In this document: positions 63,755 to 64,000 of the stretch, one piece after another
Numbering within the stretch: position 1 is the first letter of the stretch
How the letters are laid out: each line of letters opens with the position of its first letter
Source of the DNA: Lentisphaerota bacterium
Lineage (GTDB): Bacteria; Verrucomicrobiota; Kiritimatiellia; CAIQIC01; Lenti-01
NCBI GenBank assembly: GCA_012514035.1
Contig: JAAZBB010000003.1
Span: forward strand, 23,620 to 87,619
DNA: 64,000 nucleotides
Direction: 5' to 3'
Translations under genes and position numbers: made by a program
The notes under the pieces: generated by a model
Told to the model about the DNA's origin: nothing
The model's database searches: none
The model's input: only the letters and a program-made list of their open reading frames with translations

Positions 63755-64000
63755 GGAATCCGTGGGACTCTATCGCGCCGTCGACGGCACCGCAATGATT
63801 TTGCACGCCGGACATGGCCAGAAGCGCATCTGCGTTTCATTGACTGAGCGGCATCGCAACTCCCCGATTCTGTGGCTTGAACCACTTTGGAGTGCGGCGG
63901 GAAGGGAGGCTTCGAGCTCCACCCCGCTGTGATCCCGATCCGGAAAAGCTGGGCCGCGGCCACACCTTGCCTCCGCACTCCAAAACTGGCCCCCCCCCAT
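63755..64000. other. Right-edge region without a recognised gene
   Basis: The last 246 bp show no credible gene. They hold a 12-bp inverted repeat (TTTGGAGTGCGG at 63886-63897 and CCGCACTCCAAA at 63973-63984) and a C-run at the very end. Confidence 0.5.
63886..63984. repeat. 99-bp element bounded by 12-bp inverted repeats
   Basis: The perfect 12-bp ends TTTGGAGTGCGG/CCGCACTCCAAA bound GC-rich sequence. The similarity continues outward by a few bases with one gap (CCAC against CCAGT). This looks like a small non-coding mobile or repeat element. Confidence 0.45.

Noticed and set aside
1..64000. tRNA or rRNA genes
   Set aside because: I looked through the gaps for cloverleaf and TTCGAAT-type motifs and saw none that fit.

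Overview
This is a GC-rich bacterial chromosome segment, most likely from the PVC superphylum (Verrucomicrobiota, Kiritimatiellota or Lentisphaerota type). The best evidence is a five-gene operon matching in order and architecture the Amuc_1098-Amuc_1102 pilus-like locus of Akkermansia. A PEP-CTERM protein, TPR/GT-C membrane enzymes of the TMTC type and a large LamG/thrombospondin-3 surface protein fit the same lineage. The exact phylum is inference; there is no rRNA or tRNA in the window. Coding density is high, with two AT-rich intergenic islands near 3.1-3.5 kb and 20.2-20.6 kb.

Layout. 0-3.1 kb: the 5' part of a giant secreted LamG/TSP3 protein. 3.5-8.5 kb: rsmE, leuCD, rpsB-tsf. 8.6-17.2 kb: a short-form serA, argG, a secreted coiled-coil/TPR protein, xth, cca and iorAB. 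17.3-18.7 kb: two membrane proteins, the second of the YdcF type. 18.8-20.2 kb: three tandem small heat-shock proteins. 20.6-27 kb: a tightly packed minus-strand run of STT3-like membrane enzyme, coaE, rho and a vWA protein. 27-28 kb: a free-standing 5'-3' exonuclease. 28.1-35.7 kb: the pilus-like operon (Amuc_1102-like, PilM/PilN fusion, Amuc_1100-like, Amuc_1099-like, secretin) behind its own near-consensus promoter. 35.9-43.8 kb: methionine synthase with its reactivation domain as a separate gene, an EFR1-type ferredoxin, a DinG-type helicase and a lipoprotein PPIase. 43.8-44.9 kb: a RAYT transposase gene framed by 30-bp inverted repeats. 45-57.3 kb: a probable surface glycosylation region with three TMTC-like GT-C/TPR proteins, two STT3-like proteins, a polyprenyl-phosphate sugar synthase-like GT2 and a PEP-CTERM protein. 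57.5-63.8 kb: lepB, lepA, an MNT/HEPN pair, rpe and a rhomboid protease.

How the genes may work together. The 45-57 kb region holds what a lipid-linked protein glycosylation route would need: a GT2 enzyme to charge a polyprenyl phosphate, several multi-membrane-span GT-C enzymes to transfer the sugar outside the cytoplasm, and a candidate surface substrate. With the pilus-like secretin complex, the giant LamG/TSP3 protein and signal peptidase I, much of the window concerns building the cell surface.

The most unusual non-coding signal is a pair of arrays, 26952-27052 and 36720-36821. Each has four copies of TTCCA-N5-TGGAA with centres 22, 30 or 31, and 31 or 30 bp apart, which is close to two, three and three helical turns. 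Each sits just upstream of a minus-strand gene and is followed by a degenerate GGGTTC-type repeat ending at the start codon. I know of no described element with this layout.
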